Notes under the pieces: generated by a model
Databases searched by the model: none
Seen by the model: the letters and a program-made list of their open reading frames with translations, nothing else
Told to the model about the DNA's origin: nothing
Shown: positions 1 through 6,531 of the stretch, in pieces
Numbering within the stretch: position 1 is the first letter of the stretch
Layout: the number at the start of each line of letters is the position of its first letter
Made by a program: the position numbers and the translations under genes
Assembly (NCBI GenBank): GCA_035626155.1
Contig: DASPOF010000006.1
Coordinates: 1-7,361 of the forward strand
Direction: 5' to 3'
Source of the DNA: DASPOF01 sp035626155
GTDB taxonomy: Bacteria; Desulfobacterota; Binatia; Binatales; Binataceae
DNA: 7,361 bases

Positions 1-30
1 CGTGCCCCCAACCCGCGTAGGCCATCGATA

Positions 31-98
31 CGTTGCCCACAAGTCCACAGGCGGGACGCTTCGGGCGATCCCATCGCCTGTGGACCCTGTGGGCAACG
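31..98. repeat. Large interrupted inverted repeat (stem-loop)
   Basis: The left arm (31-53) and right arm (75-98) are reverse complements over 22 positions: two 11-bp blocks separated by a one-against-two internal mismatch. The 21-nt centre (54-74) can fold further. GGGA at 53-56 can pair with TCCC at 69-72, as an alternative to the innermost arm pair, and the tip contains a C(TTCG)G tetraloop at 59-64. Each arm carries two CCACA-type cores, giving a vague resemblance to DnaA boxes, but no 9-mer matches TTATCCACA well. There is no T-run on either side, so it is not a classic intrinsic terminator. It could be an extragenic palindromic repeat, an RNA structure at the 3' end of a neighbouring transcript, or a protein-binding site. 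Confidence 0.8.
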
Positions 99-131
99 CG
101 CCCGATCCTTTGACTCACAAGACAGTCGCTT

Positions 132-153
132 CCCCCGCAACTGAATGCGGGGG
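132..153. repeat. Short perfect GC hairpin
   Basis: An 8-bp perfect stem (CCCCCGCA at 132-139, TGCGGGGG at 146-153) closes a 6-nt loop. It lies just beyond the leftward terminator of the channel gene and has no T-run of its own in either direction. It may be a back-up or 3'-end stabilising structure; no function can be assigned from sequence. Confidence 0.55.
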
Positions 154-158
154 CAGGG

Positions 159-188
159 AAAAATAGTGGGGCGAGGCGCCGCGCCCCA
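159..188 (-). terminator. Intrinsic terminator of the channel gene
   Basis: Read on the minus strand, 12 bases past the channel gene's stop codon, a 7-bp GC stem (TGGGGCG / CGCCCCA, plus-strand arms 167-173 and 182-188) encloses an 8-nt loop. It is followed by CTATTTTTCCC, where the five T lie at 163-159. Stem, position and U-tract all fit a Rho-independent terminator for leftward transcription. Confidence 0.75.
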
Positions 189-200
189 ACGCACGGGACG

Positions 201-1697
201 TTAGAAGTCGAAGACCTTTCTCATCGCGGCGAGCACCGCATTTCCTGCGGGGCGCGGGGCGGCGTGCGGATGTATCTCAGCGGTGCGCCGCCGCGTTTCG
301 GCCAGCCGCCGCTCCGCGATGTCGGCCAGCGTTGCGGCGACTTCCGGATTGGACCTGAACAGCTTCGTGAATCCGTCCCGATTGAGTTCCAGCACCTCGA
401 CATCCGACACCGCGCGGACCGTCGCGCTGCGCGCCTCGCCGGTCAGGAGCGCGATCTCTCCAACGTAATTCTCGGCCGACGCCGCATCGATCTCCCGCAC
501 CCGTTCTTCCTTGCCGCGATCCTGACTGCGCGCGACCACCTCGAGCTTGCCCTTGCGCAGGACGTAAAAGCTGTCGCCGATTTCGCCCTCGCGCATGAGG
601 ACCTCGCCACGGCCGAACTGGCGCACGCGAATCATCGGTAACAGCACGTCCAACTGCTCCGGGCTGAGCGCATCGAGCAGATAAACCCGGCGCAATTCAG
701 CGATCATGTCCTGTTGCGTCCCGGCCTCGATTCTCTGTGCGGCGCCGTCGTGGGTAAAAATCCGGCGAGTTGGCAACGGGATTTCGATCGAGTTGCGGCG
801 AAATGCGTACCAGAGGCTGCGCGTGACTCTGCTCCTGACTCGCTCCTGGGCGGAATAGTCACTCAGCCAGAACCGGATCCGGTAGCGGATTGCCCACTCA
901 CCATACTCCCAGACATCCACCTCGCTACTGCGAATTTCGGGGATATCTCTGAGCACCGTGTGGACCGTTTCTTCGACCCGCTCCGGCGCGGTCTCATAGC
1001 CGAGGCCCACGAATATCTCGTCGGCAACTCCTCCGGGGCCGGAGTAGTTAACCAGCATCTCCCTGGTCAGGACGCTATTGGGAATCTGAATGTTCTCGTT
1101 GGCCCGCGTGATCACCCTGGTCGCGCGCCATCCCGTTCCCTCGACTTTCCCGACCACATCGCCGAGCCGAACCCAGTCGCCGGGCACGCAAGGGCGGCGA
1201 GACTGGAGCAGGACGCCGTGGAAAAAATTGCTCTGCTGGATCAATCCCCACAGGATCGTTCCGGCCGCCGGCACCGCCAGCAAAACCCGGGGATCGACCC
1301 CCAGCATGAAGCGCATCACCGCCAGCCCGATGACCGCATAGATCGCCAGCAGCGCGAAATCAGCCACGAAGGTCGGCAGCTCCGCCTTGCGGCCGCGCAC
1401 CGCGACGACCGAGCCCTCGATCGCAAGCCGGGTGACGCCGAACAGGGCCACCGTCAACGCGACCCCTCGCCAGGCCGTAGTCCATAGCGGAAGCGCCATC
1501 GCGTGCGGAAGCGTCATGTCGATGATCAGCCCGATCGAGAGCATGATGAACCCGGGCGCCTTGAAGATGCGGGTCTGGCGGCGCAGCGCGATCGCGAACA
1601 ACGCCGCGATGAGCGCCAGCAGGCCCTCGATCAAGGAATGCGCCTCGATCCAATTGAAGACGGGATCGAGCAGTACTTGCAGCGGCGGAGCGCTCAT
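201..1697 (-). CDS. MscS-family channel with C-terminal cyclic-nucleotide-binding domain
   Basis: This 498-residue inner-membrane protein has hydrophobic segments at about 22-38, 48-66, 73-92 and 109-130. A pore helix plus linker at about 136-168 follows. Next comes the MscS beta domain (about 170-220), with PGDWVRLGD, a G-V motif and IQIPNS, then the alpha-beta part (about 225-312). A cyclic-nucleotide-binding (CNB) domain occupies about 338-450. Its phosphate-binding cassette (411-429) keeps the key Glu414 and Arg423, nine residues apart as in the MlotiK1 channel. The combination matches the bCNG branch of MscS homologues, channels thought to be gated or tuned by cAMP or cGMP rather than mainly by tension; gating here is inference. 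The ATG at 1697 is the only upstream start that fits the first membrane segment, but it has no Shine-Dalgarno sequence. The gene stands alone, divergent from leuS, with its own terminator. Confidence 0.93.
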   Translation of the reverse strand: MSAPPLQVLLDPVFNWIEAHSLIEGLLALIAALFAIALRRQTRIFKAPGFIMLSIGLIIDMTLPHAMALPLWTTAWRGVALTVALFGVTRLAIEGSVVAVRGRKAELPTFVADFALLAIYAVIGLAVMRFMLGVDPRVLLAVPAAGTILWGLIQQSNFFHGVLLQSRRPCVPGDWVRLGDVVGKVEGTGWRATRVITRANENIQIPNSVLTREMLVNYSGPGGVADEIFVGLGYETAPERVEETVHTVLRDIPEIRSSEVDVWEYGEWAIRYRIRFWLSDYSAQERVRSRVTRSLWYAFRRNSIEIPLPTRRIFTHDGAAQRIEAGTQQDMIAELRRVYLLDALSPEQLDVLLPMIRVRQFGRGEVLMREGEIGDSFYVLRKGKLEVVARSQDRGKEERVREIDAASAENYVGEIALLTGEARSATVRAVSDVEVLELNRDGFTKLFRSNPEVAATLADIAERRLAETRRRTAEIHPHAAPRPAGNAVLAAMRKVFDF

Positions 1698-1829
1698 TTC
1701 TTGAAGGCCGGCATCGGCGGGCAGGTTCGGCCGCCCGGATCGCCGGCAGTCATTTCTTTGTACGACAAGGGGGCCAGCCGCATCAAAGCCTGGACTACCG
1801 GGGTCATCGAGCGCCGCCGCCTTGATGCG

Positions 1830-1847
1830 TCTGGGAAACCTCCCAGA
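1830..1847. promoter_or_regulatory. Perfect palindromic hairpin in the channel/leuS divergent region
   Basis: A 7-bp perfect stem (TCTGGGA at 1830-1836, TCCCAGA at 1841-1847) closes the tetraloop AACC and is followed on the plus strand by TTTT (1848-1851). It overlaps the start of transcription predicted for the minus-strand channel gene, so it may be an operator or a 5'-end stem of that mRNA. It also resembles a weak plus-strand intrinsic terminator. A nearby 8-bp inverted repeat (CGCATCAA at 1779-1786, TTGATGCG at 1822-1829) adds to the symmetry of the region. Confidence 0.4.
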
Positions 1848-1852
1848 TTTTC

Positions 1853-1881
1853 AGTATTGCGGGTCTCCGGGCCTGCGGCAA
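1853..1881 (-). promoter_or_regulatory. Candidate sigma70-type promoter for the channel gene
   Basis: On the minus strand, TTGCCG (plus 1876-1881) and AATACT (plus 1853-1858) are separated by exactly 17 bp. Each matches four of six consensus bases. Transcription would begin near 1846, giving a leader of about 150 nt before the ATG at 1697. This is a pattern match only; in GC-rich DNA such boxes are not rare. Confidence 0.35.
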
Positions 1882-1925
1882 TTCATCTTGAATGTGGCAT
1901 GGCTCGGCGGCCACGACGCCACCCG

Positions 1926-1954
1926 TTGGACCCGCGCACTCATCACGCTAAACT
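1926..1954 (+). promoter_or_regulatory. Candidate sigma70-type promoter for leuS
   Basis: TTGGAC (1926-1931) and TAAACT (1949-1954) are separated by 17 bp; the -10 matches four of six consensus bases and the -35 three. Transcription would start near 1961 and give a leader of about 26 nt before the leuS ATG at 1987. That is too short for a T-box or peptide attenuator, and no T-box core sequence is visible anywhere between 1698 and 1986. Confidence 0.4.
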
Positions 1955-1986
1955 CGTTCACCTGAAAAACCGGCTTGGTAGCTCTC

Positions 1987-4425
1987 ATGGATGAACGTTA
2001 CGAGCCCGGCAAGATCGAGCCATTCTGGCAGGCGGAATGGGAGCGCGCGGGCCTGTACGTAACGCGCGAGACGCCCGGCCGCCCCAAGTTCTACGTGCTC
2101 GAGATGTTCCCGTACCCATCGGGCGCGGGGCTCTCGGTCGGCCATCTCCATAACTACGTCCCATGCGACGTTATCGGCCGTTACAAGCGCATGGCCGGTT
2201 TCAACGTGCTCCATCCGATGGGCTGGGACGCCTTCGGCCTGCCGGCGGAGAACGAGGCGCTGCTGCGCGGCGCACATCCGACCGAGACGGTCCCCCGCTA
2301 TGCCGCCAACTTCAAGCGCCAGCTCACGATATCGGGATGCGCCTACGATTGGACTCGCGAAATAAACTCATCGGCGCCCGAATATTACCGCTGGACGCAA
2401 TGGTTCTTCCTGCTCCTGTACAAGCGCGGGCTGGCGTACCGCGCGATGGGAGCGCAATGGTGGTGCGAGAAGTGCCGGACGATTCTCGCCAACGAGCAGG
2501 TGGTCAACGGATGTTGCTGGCGGCACACCGATACCCCGGTCTCCAAGAAGGACCTCGAGCAGTGGCACATCAAGATCACCGCCTACGCCGATCGCCTGCT
2601 CGAAGACCTCGACGCGATCGACTGGCCCGAGCCGATCAAGCTCCAGCAGCGCAACTGGATCGGACGCAGCGAGGGCGCTGAAATCGCCTTCCCCGTCGCC
2701 GGGCATCCGGGCGAGGAGGTGCGCTTCTTCACCACGCGGCCCGACACCGTGTTCGGCGTGTCGTTCATGGTGCTTGCCCCCGAGCATCCGCTGGTTGCCG
2801 AAATCACTACGCCCTCCGAGCGCGCTGCGATCGAAGGGTACGTCGCCGATGCGCGCCGCCAGAGCGAAATCGAGCGGATGTCCACGGTGAAGGAAAAGAC
2901 CGGCGTATTCACCGGCGCGTATGCTCGCAACGTCTTCACCGGCCGCGACATCCCAATCTGGATCGCCGACTACGTCCTGATGGGCTACGGGACGGGCGCG
3001 ATCATGGCGGCGCCCGGACAGGACCAGCGCGACTTCGACTTCGCAAAGAAGTACGGGCTTGAAATTCCGCGCGTGACGGCGCCGGCCGATGGCGGTGAGC
3101 CTCCCGAGGATCACGCATTCACGGAGCCAGGAGTGACAATCAATTCCGGCTTCATCACCGGGATGCCGACGGCCGAGGCGATGACCGCCATTTGCCAGTA
3201 CGTGGCCGCCCATGAGATCGGCAAGCCGACCGTGAGCTACCGGATGCGCGACTGGCTCATCTCGCGGCAGCGTTACTGGGGCGCGCCGATTCCGATCGTC
3301 TATTGCAAGGGAAGGTGCGGGATCGTCCCCGTGCCGGACGACCAGTTGCCGGTGATGCTGCCGCCGATGAAAGAATACGCGCCTTCGGGAACCGGCCGCT
3401 CACCGCTCGCCAACGTCGCCGAGTTCGTCAATACGACCTGCCCGAGATGCGGCGGGCCAGCCGAGCGCGAGACCGACACGCTCGACGGATTCGCATGCTC
3501 ATCGTGGTACTTTCTCCGCTTCGCGTCGCCGCACGAGGCCGCCGCGCCCTTCAATCGCAAGGCGGCCGATTACTGGCTGCCGGTCGATCTATACGTCGGC
3601 GGCGCAGAGCACGCGGTGATGCACCTGCTTTACGCCCGGATGTGGACCAAGGTGATGTTCGACGAGGGGTTGATCGACTTCAAAGAACCGTTCCCGCTCC
3701 TGCGCAACCAGGGCACGGTCCTTGCCGCCGACGGGCACAGGATGTCGAAGAGCCGGGGCAACGTGGTCACGCCCGATGCGATGATCGAAAAGTACGGAGC
3801 CGACGCGCTGCGCCTGTGGGAGCTGTTCATGTCCCCGTTCGACGAGGCAACCGCGTGGAACGAAAATGGCGTCGCGGCGACCCAGCGCTACCTCCAGCGC
3901 GTGTGGGCGATTATCCGCCGATACGTCGAGGCGGGATGCCCGGCGGGCGCGCCAACCCTCGAGACGCTCAAGCGAGCGCACAAGGCCATCCGCACCGTGA
4001 CCGAGCATGTCGAGCGGATGCGCTTCAACACCGCGGTCGCGGCGATGATGGATCAGTTGAACTATCTTGCGAAGCTCAAGCCCGAAGAGATGGGCAGGTT
4101 CGCGGTCGAGTCGTATGTCGTGATGCTTGCGCCGATGGCGCCGCACGTCACGGAGGTGTTCTGGCGGGAACTTGGCCACAAGGATTCCGTCCACCTGGAA
4201 TCGTGGCCGAAGTACGACCCCGAGCTGACGCGCGAGGAGATGGTCACGGTCGTCGTGCAAGTGAACGGGAAGGTGCGTGAGCGGCTCCAGGTCGGCGCCG
4301 GAACCGCCGAAGACCAGGTGCGCGCGCTCGCGCTCAAGAGCGACGGCGTGAACCGCCATCTCGCGGGGAAGCAGCCCAAGAAATTCATCTACATCCCGGA
4401 CAAGATGCTCAGCATCGTGGTATAA
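1987..4425 (+). CDS. leuS: Leucyl-tRNA synthetase
   Basis: This cytoplasmic class I synthetase charges tRNA-Leu with leucine and, through its CP1 domain, hydrolyses mischarged products. From ATG 1987 the protein is 812 residues, normal for bacterial LeuRS. Visible landmarks are the HIGH-type motif in VGHLHNY (51-57), a zinc knuckle C160-x2-C163 with C177-x2-H180, and the editing-site TTRPDT (249-254). The GTG motif (335-337) and RD at 348-349 follow, the Asp corresponding to E. coli D345. A second cysteine set is C440-x3-C444 with C485-x2-C488. The KMSKS motif is RMSKS (585-589). The C-terminal anticodon-binding and tail region includes VQVNGKVR. An in-frame TTG at 1975 would add four residues, but the ATG start matches the family N-terminus better. 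No Shine-Dalgarno sequence precedes either. The extra residue in C440-x3-C444 and the Gln at 345, where E. coli has His, are mild oddities. Confidence 0.98.
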   Translation: MDERYEPGKIEPFWQAEWERAGLYVTRETPGRPKFYVLEMFPYPSGAGLSVGHLHNYVPCDVIGRYKRMAGFNVLHPMGWDAFGLPAENEALLRGAHPTETVPRYAANFKRQLTISGCAYDWTREINSSAPEYYRWTQWFFLLLYKRGLAYRAMGAQWWCEKCRTILANEQVVNGCCWRHTDTPVSKKDLEQWHIKITAYADRLLEDLDAIDWPEPIKLQQRNWIGRSEGAEIAFPVAGHPGEEVRFFTTRPDTVFGVSFMVLAPEHPLVAEITTPSERAAIEGYVADARRQSEIERMSTVKEKTGVFTGAYARNVFTGRDIPIWIADYVLMGYGTGAIMAAPGQDQRDFDFAKKYGLEIPRVTAPADGGEPPEDHAFTEPGVTINSGFITGMPTAEAMTAICQYVAAHEIGKPTVSYRMRDWLISRQRYWGAPIPIVYCKGRCGIVPVPDDQLPVMLPPMKEYAPSGTGRSPLANVAEFVNTTCPRCGGPAERETDTLDGFACSSWYFLRFASPHEAAAPFNRKAADYWLPVDLYVGGAEHAVMHLLYARMWTKVMFDEGLIDFKEPFPLLRNQGTVLAADGHRMSKSRGNVVTPDAMIEKYGADALRLWELFMSPFDEATAWNENGVAATQRYLQRVWAIIRRYVEAGCPAGAPTLETLKRAHKAIRTVTEHVERMRFNTAVAAMMDQLNYLAKLKPEEMGRFAVESYVVMLAPMAPHVTEVFWRELGHKDSVHLESWPKYDPELTREEMVTVVVQVNGKVRERLQVGAGTAEDQVRALALKSDGVNRHLAGKQPKKFIYIPDKMLSIVV

Positions 4426-4454
4426 GCGAACCCTCGACAATCTTCTCAATTTCC

Positions 4455-4460
4455 AAGGAG
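4455..4460 (+). promoter_or_regulatory. Strong ribosome-binding site of the crotonase gene
   Basis: AAGGAG lies 8 nt before the ATG at 4469, an ideal Shine-Dalgarno arrangement. It fixes that start and is the only clear one among the five genes. It fits translation of an internal cistron downstream of leuS. Confidence 0.85.
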
Positions 4461-4468
4461 CGATCGCG

Positions 4469-5239
4469 ATGCCCGACGAAGTGCTCAAGGTCACCCGCCA
4501 GCCGAATTACGTGGTGCTGTCGCTCAACCGTCCCGAAAAGCGCAATGCGCTCGACCAGGGGCTGATCGAGGCGCTCAATGGGGCGCTCGCCTCGGTGGAG
4601 AACGACAAGGAGGTGCGCGCGCTCGTGCTGCGCGGCGAGGGTTCGAGTTTCTGCGCGGGGGTCGATCTTCGCGAACTCGATTCGGCGCAGGGCGCGCACA
4701 ATCCCACTACCCTCGAGCACGTATTTGGCCGCCTCGAGCGATTCCCCGTTCCCACCATCGCGGCAATCCACGGCGCAGCGCTCGCCGGCGGGCTCGAACT
4801 CGCGCTCCACTGCGATCTGCGGATCGCCGGCGAGGGCGCGCGGCTCGGGATGACGCTGGGGCGCGTCGGCCTGATGGTGCCGTACGATTTCACGCGCAAG
4901 CTCATCGAAGTGTGCGGGTCGGCCAATACCGCATGGATTCTCTACACCGCCGAGCAGATCGATGCGGCGCGATCGCATCACATGGGTCTCCTGCACGAAG
5001 TGGTGCCCGACGCGAAGCTTGGCGAGCGCGCGGCTGCGCTCGCCGCCAAGGTCGCGGACAACGCGCCGCTCGCGCTGCGAGCGATGAAGGCGACGATCCG
5101 CCGGTGCATGAGCGATTCCTTCGATGCGTGGCACGACGATCTGTTGCAGGAGGCGCGCGCGGTGCGCGCAAGCCAGGATGCGCGCGAGGGAGTCCGCGCG
5201 TTCCTCGAGAAGCGAAAGCCGGTCTGGCGCGCCCAGTAA
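4469..5239 (+). CDS. Enoyl-CoA hydratase/isomerase (crotonase) family protein
   Basis: This 256-residue protein is one crotonase domain, a cytoplasmic acyl-CoA enzyme. Visible features are NRPEKRNAL (20-28), the first oxyanion-hole segment FCAGVDLREL (61-70) and the second, HGAALAGGLELALHCD (101-116). Glu110 corresponds to rat hydratase Glu144. The position of the second catalytic acid, Glu164 in rat, is Leu130 here, within LGMTLGRVG, so a classical 2-enoyl-CoA hydratase reaction is doubtful. The following VPY (137-139) recalls E. coli methylmalonyl-CoA decarboxylase (ScpB), whose active-site Tyr140 lies in VPY if a two-residue gap is allowed. The C-terminal FLEKRKP also matches ScpB, but His66 of that enzyme is Val65 here. 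Isomerase, decarboxylase or another acyl-CoA reaction is possible. The gene follows leuS after 43 bp on the same strand and is probably cotranscribed, with no obvious functional link. The start is supported by a strong Shine-Dalgarno sequence. Confidence 0.92.
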   Translation: MPDEVLKVTRQPNYVVLSLNRPEKRNALDQGLIEALNGALASVENDKEVRALVLRGEGSSFCAGVDLRELDSAQGAHNPTTLEHVFGRLERFPVPTIAAIHGAALAGGLELALHCDLRIAGEGARLGMTLGRVGLMVPYDFTRKLIEVCGSANTAWILYTAEQIDAARSHHMGLLHEVVPDAKLGERAAALAAKVADNAPLALRAMKATIRRCMSDSFDAWHDDLLQEARAVRASQDAREGVRAFLEKRKPVWRAQ

Positions 5240-5251
5240 ACCGCGAGTGCC

Positions 5252-6313
5252 TTAAGAGTGGCCGCGCTCGACCGCGCCCCGGATGGCGGCGGCGCTCTCG
5301 AGCAGCGTGCTCGGCAGGTTCAGCGTTCCCCCGACGTTCGAGTAGGGATAGTGACGCGCGTTGACGTGCGCGTGCAGCGGCAGGCCCTCGCCCTGGTGAA
5401 TCTCGTAATCGAGCGGAAGCGGCCCCATGATTCGCAGGATCCGGTAGAGCGCGCGGCCGAACTCGCGCAACTCCGCCCCGCCGAGATCGGCGAGCGTCCC
5501 CCGAAATTCCGGCATCACCACATCGTAGCTGCGCGGGAACGCGCCGATCGGGCTCGCATAGCTCACCACGTTCCTGCCCTGCTCGATTATCAGGCCGAGC
5601 CGTTGTATCAGGGCTACGATCTCGGCGAACAGGCCCGGAGTGTCGCGCTCGGCGCGCGCCTCGGCGGCGATAGCGGGAAAGAGTTCGGGCGACCCAATGA
5701 TCTGCTGATGCGGGTGGGGCTGGGAGGCGCCCGACTCGCGTCCCTGGTTCTTGCGGATGATGACTGAGCGGACCGCCCGGTTCTGCTCGGCATGGCGCAT
5801 GACCCGGATGTCCGCCTCGAGGATGTGGATGAAATGGCCCTCGCCAAGCGCACCCGTCCACAGGAGATCGTCGATCGTGCGGGGAGAATCGACGAAGTGG
5901 CGCGGGTCCTCGACGACGATGTAAGACTCGTTGCGATTACCGGTAAGCTCGCCGGGAATCCGCGGGAAAAGATTATTGAATGCGCGCACGACCCATTGCG
6001 CCCCGTTCGACTGCCCGGCGCCGGTCCATTCCGGGACCTCGCCCGGCGTGAGGCGGAGCAATTCCCGCGTCGCAAGCGCCTCGTTGCCGGGACAGAACGG
6101 GCATGCCTCGGTCGCGCGCTCGATCGCGCTCGCGCTGAGGTGCGAACCGCCGGCGCCGGCTTCCCCCCGTCCGGCGGCCGTGAACGCAAAGCTCTTGGCG
6201 CGCAAATCGACGACGTAGGAAATCACGCCCGTGATGGGGTTGCGGATCCAGACCAGTTGGCCGTCGCGGGTTTCGTGCTCGATTGGCATCGCAGGCGTGA
6301 TAACCTTAACCAT
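5252..6313 (-). CDS. Galactose-1-phosphate uridylyltransferase family protein (HIT superfamily)
   Basis: The 353-residue protein has the GalT layout. The zinc pair C71-x2-C74 is in CPFCPGNE, NNLFPR spans 113-118, and a probable zinc His139 is in EDPRHF. The catalytic HPHQQ at 200-204 has H200 as zinc ligand and H202 as the nucleophile that carries UMP in E. coli GalT, where it is H166. LHAH at 313-316 matches the second metal-site histidines. These fit nucleotidyl transfer between a sugar phosphate and a nucleotide sugar. Two departures stand out. The N-terminal RAKRP of E. coli, with Arg28 and Arg31, is RAKSF here (38-42), and the segment after LHAH is unlike E. coli GalT. The true sugar or nucleotide substrate is therefore uncertain, and no galK, galE or other sugar gene is in view. 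It is convergent with the crotonase gene, 12 bp between stops. The ATG at 6313 has no Shine-Dalgarno; a Met at residue 9 is an alternative start. Confidence 0.88.
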   Translation of the reverse strand: MVKVITPAMPIEHETRDGQLVWIRNPITGVISYVVDLRAKSFAFTAAGRGEAGAGGSHLSASAIERATEACPFCPGNEALATRELLRLTPGEVPEWTGAGQSNGAQWVVRAFNNLFPRIPGELTGNRNESYIVVEDPRHFVDSPRTIDDLLWTGALGEGHFIHILEADIRVMRHAEQNRAVRSVIIRKNQGRESGASQPHPHQQIIGSPELFPAIAAEARAERDTPGLFAEIVALIQRLGLIIEQGRNVVSYASPIGAFPRSYDVVMPEFRGTLADLGGAELREFGRALYRILRIMGPLPLDYEIHQGEGLPLHAHVNARHYPYSNVGGTLNLPSTLLESAAAIRGAVERGHS

Positions 6314-6317
6314 TGCG

Positions 6318-6338
6318 GGCGCGCAGTTTCAACGCGCC
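6318..6338 (-). promoter_or_regulatory. GC hairpin over the galT-like translation start region
   Basis: A 6-bp perfect stem (GGCGCG at 6318-6323, CGCGCC at 6333-6338) with a 9-nt loop lies only 4 nt upstream of the minus-strand start codon. It covers the place where a ribosome-binding site would be. If the mRNA folds this way, initiation would be hindered; it may equally be chance in a GC-rich tract. Confidence 0.3.
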
Positions 6339-6376
6339 GCTCAAGCGCGCGCGACGATGCCGAGGGCGGCCCGAAC

Positions 6377-6405
6377 TTGACTAAGCCGGATGGCTCGGTT
6401 ATCCA
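6377..6405 (+). promoter_or_regulatory. Candidate promoter for the aminotransferase gene
   Basis: TTGACT (6377-6382) matches five of six -35 bases. With 17 bp spacing, the -10 would be TATCCA (6400-6405), which has only the first TAT right. A start near 6412 would give a leader of about 120 nt before the ATG at 6532. This reading conflicts with the long-range stem described at 6384-6491, because the stem's 5' arm would then not be transcribed. Confidence 0.35.
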
Positions 6406-6491
6406 GATACTGAGGACGGGGACCCAAGCAACCTTGGGCGAGCGAAATCGAGGTCTGGCGTTCCGCATCCGCGGTCACCGGGCTTTTTTTT
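6384..6491 (+). promoter_or_regulatory. Possible structured leader ending in a T-run
   Basis: Several complementary segments nest here. An outer stem pairs 6392-6399 with 6477-6484 (8 pairs, two of them G-T) and runs straight into eight T (6484-6491). Inside are CCAGAT 6403-6408 with GTCTGG 6453-6458, a perfect hairpin CCCAAG-CAAC-CTTGGG (6423-6438), and CCGC-ATCC-GCGG (6463-6474). A competing hairpin AGCC-GGAT-GGCT (6384-6395) would remove the outer stem's 5' arm, the mutually exclusive arrangement expected of an attenuator. It lies 40 nt before the aminotransferase start. I do not recognise a known riboswitch class, and chance folding in GC-rich DNA is a real alternative. Confidence 0.3.
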
Positions 6492-6531
6492 GACTCGCTG
6501 GCGAATCACTCCAACCGTCCGAATTTCAACC

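Noticed and set aside
31..98. The CCACA-rich inverted repeat as part of a replication origin with DnaA boxes.
   Set aside because: No 9-mer closely matches TTATCCACA, there is no AT-rich unwinding region nearby, and no dnaA, dnaN or other origin-linked gene is in view.
714..1487. Long plus-strand open frame (257 codons) opposite the channel gene.
   Set aside because: It lies wholly antisense to a clearly conserved membrane channel and its translation is rich in Arg, Pro and Asp with no domain-like pattern: a shadow frame of GC-rich coding DNA.
1698..1986. T-box or leucine leader-peptide attenuator in front of leuS.
   Set aside because: No T-box core sequence and no leucine-codon-rich short frame with its own start are visible. 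The best promoter candidate leaves only about 26 nt of leader.
3303..4280. Plus-strand open frame of 325 codons inside leuS.
   Set aside because: It is an out-of-frame shadow of leuS; the frame with HIGH and KMSKS motifs is unquestionably the real one.
4460..4467. GCGATCGC octamer (also within 1560-1600 and 4950-4980), resembling the cyanobacterial HIP1 repeat.
   Set aside because: Three copies in a GC-rich window, two of them inside coding sequence, are too few to support a repeat family, and nothing else here is cyanobacterial.
4902..5861. Minus-strand open frame of 319 codons bridging the crotonase and galT-like genes.
   Set aside because: It spans the junction of two well-supported convergent genes in another frame and its product is low-complexity Arg/Ala/Pro.
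6409..6450. CTGAGGA followed later by GAAA, resembling the conserved core of a hammerhead ribozyme.
   Set aside because: The segment between them does not form a continuous stem II next to the core (only the distal six pairs form). There is also no room for stem III or a cleavage site between GAAA and the stem I partner.
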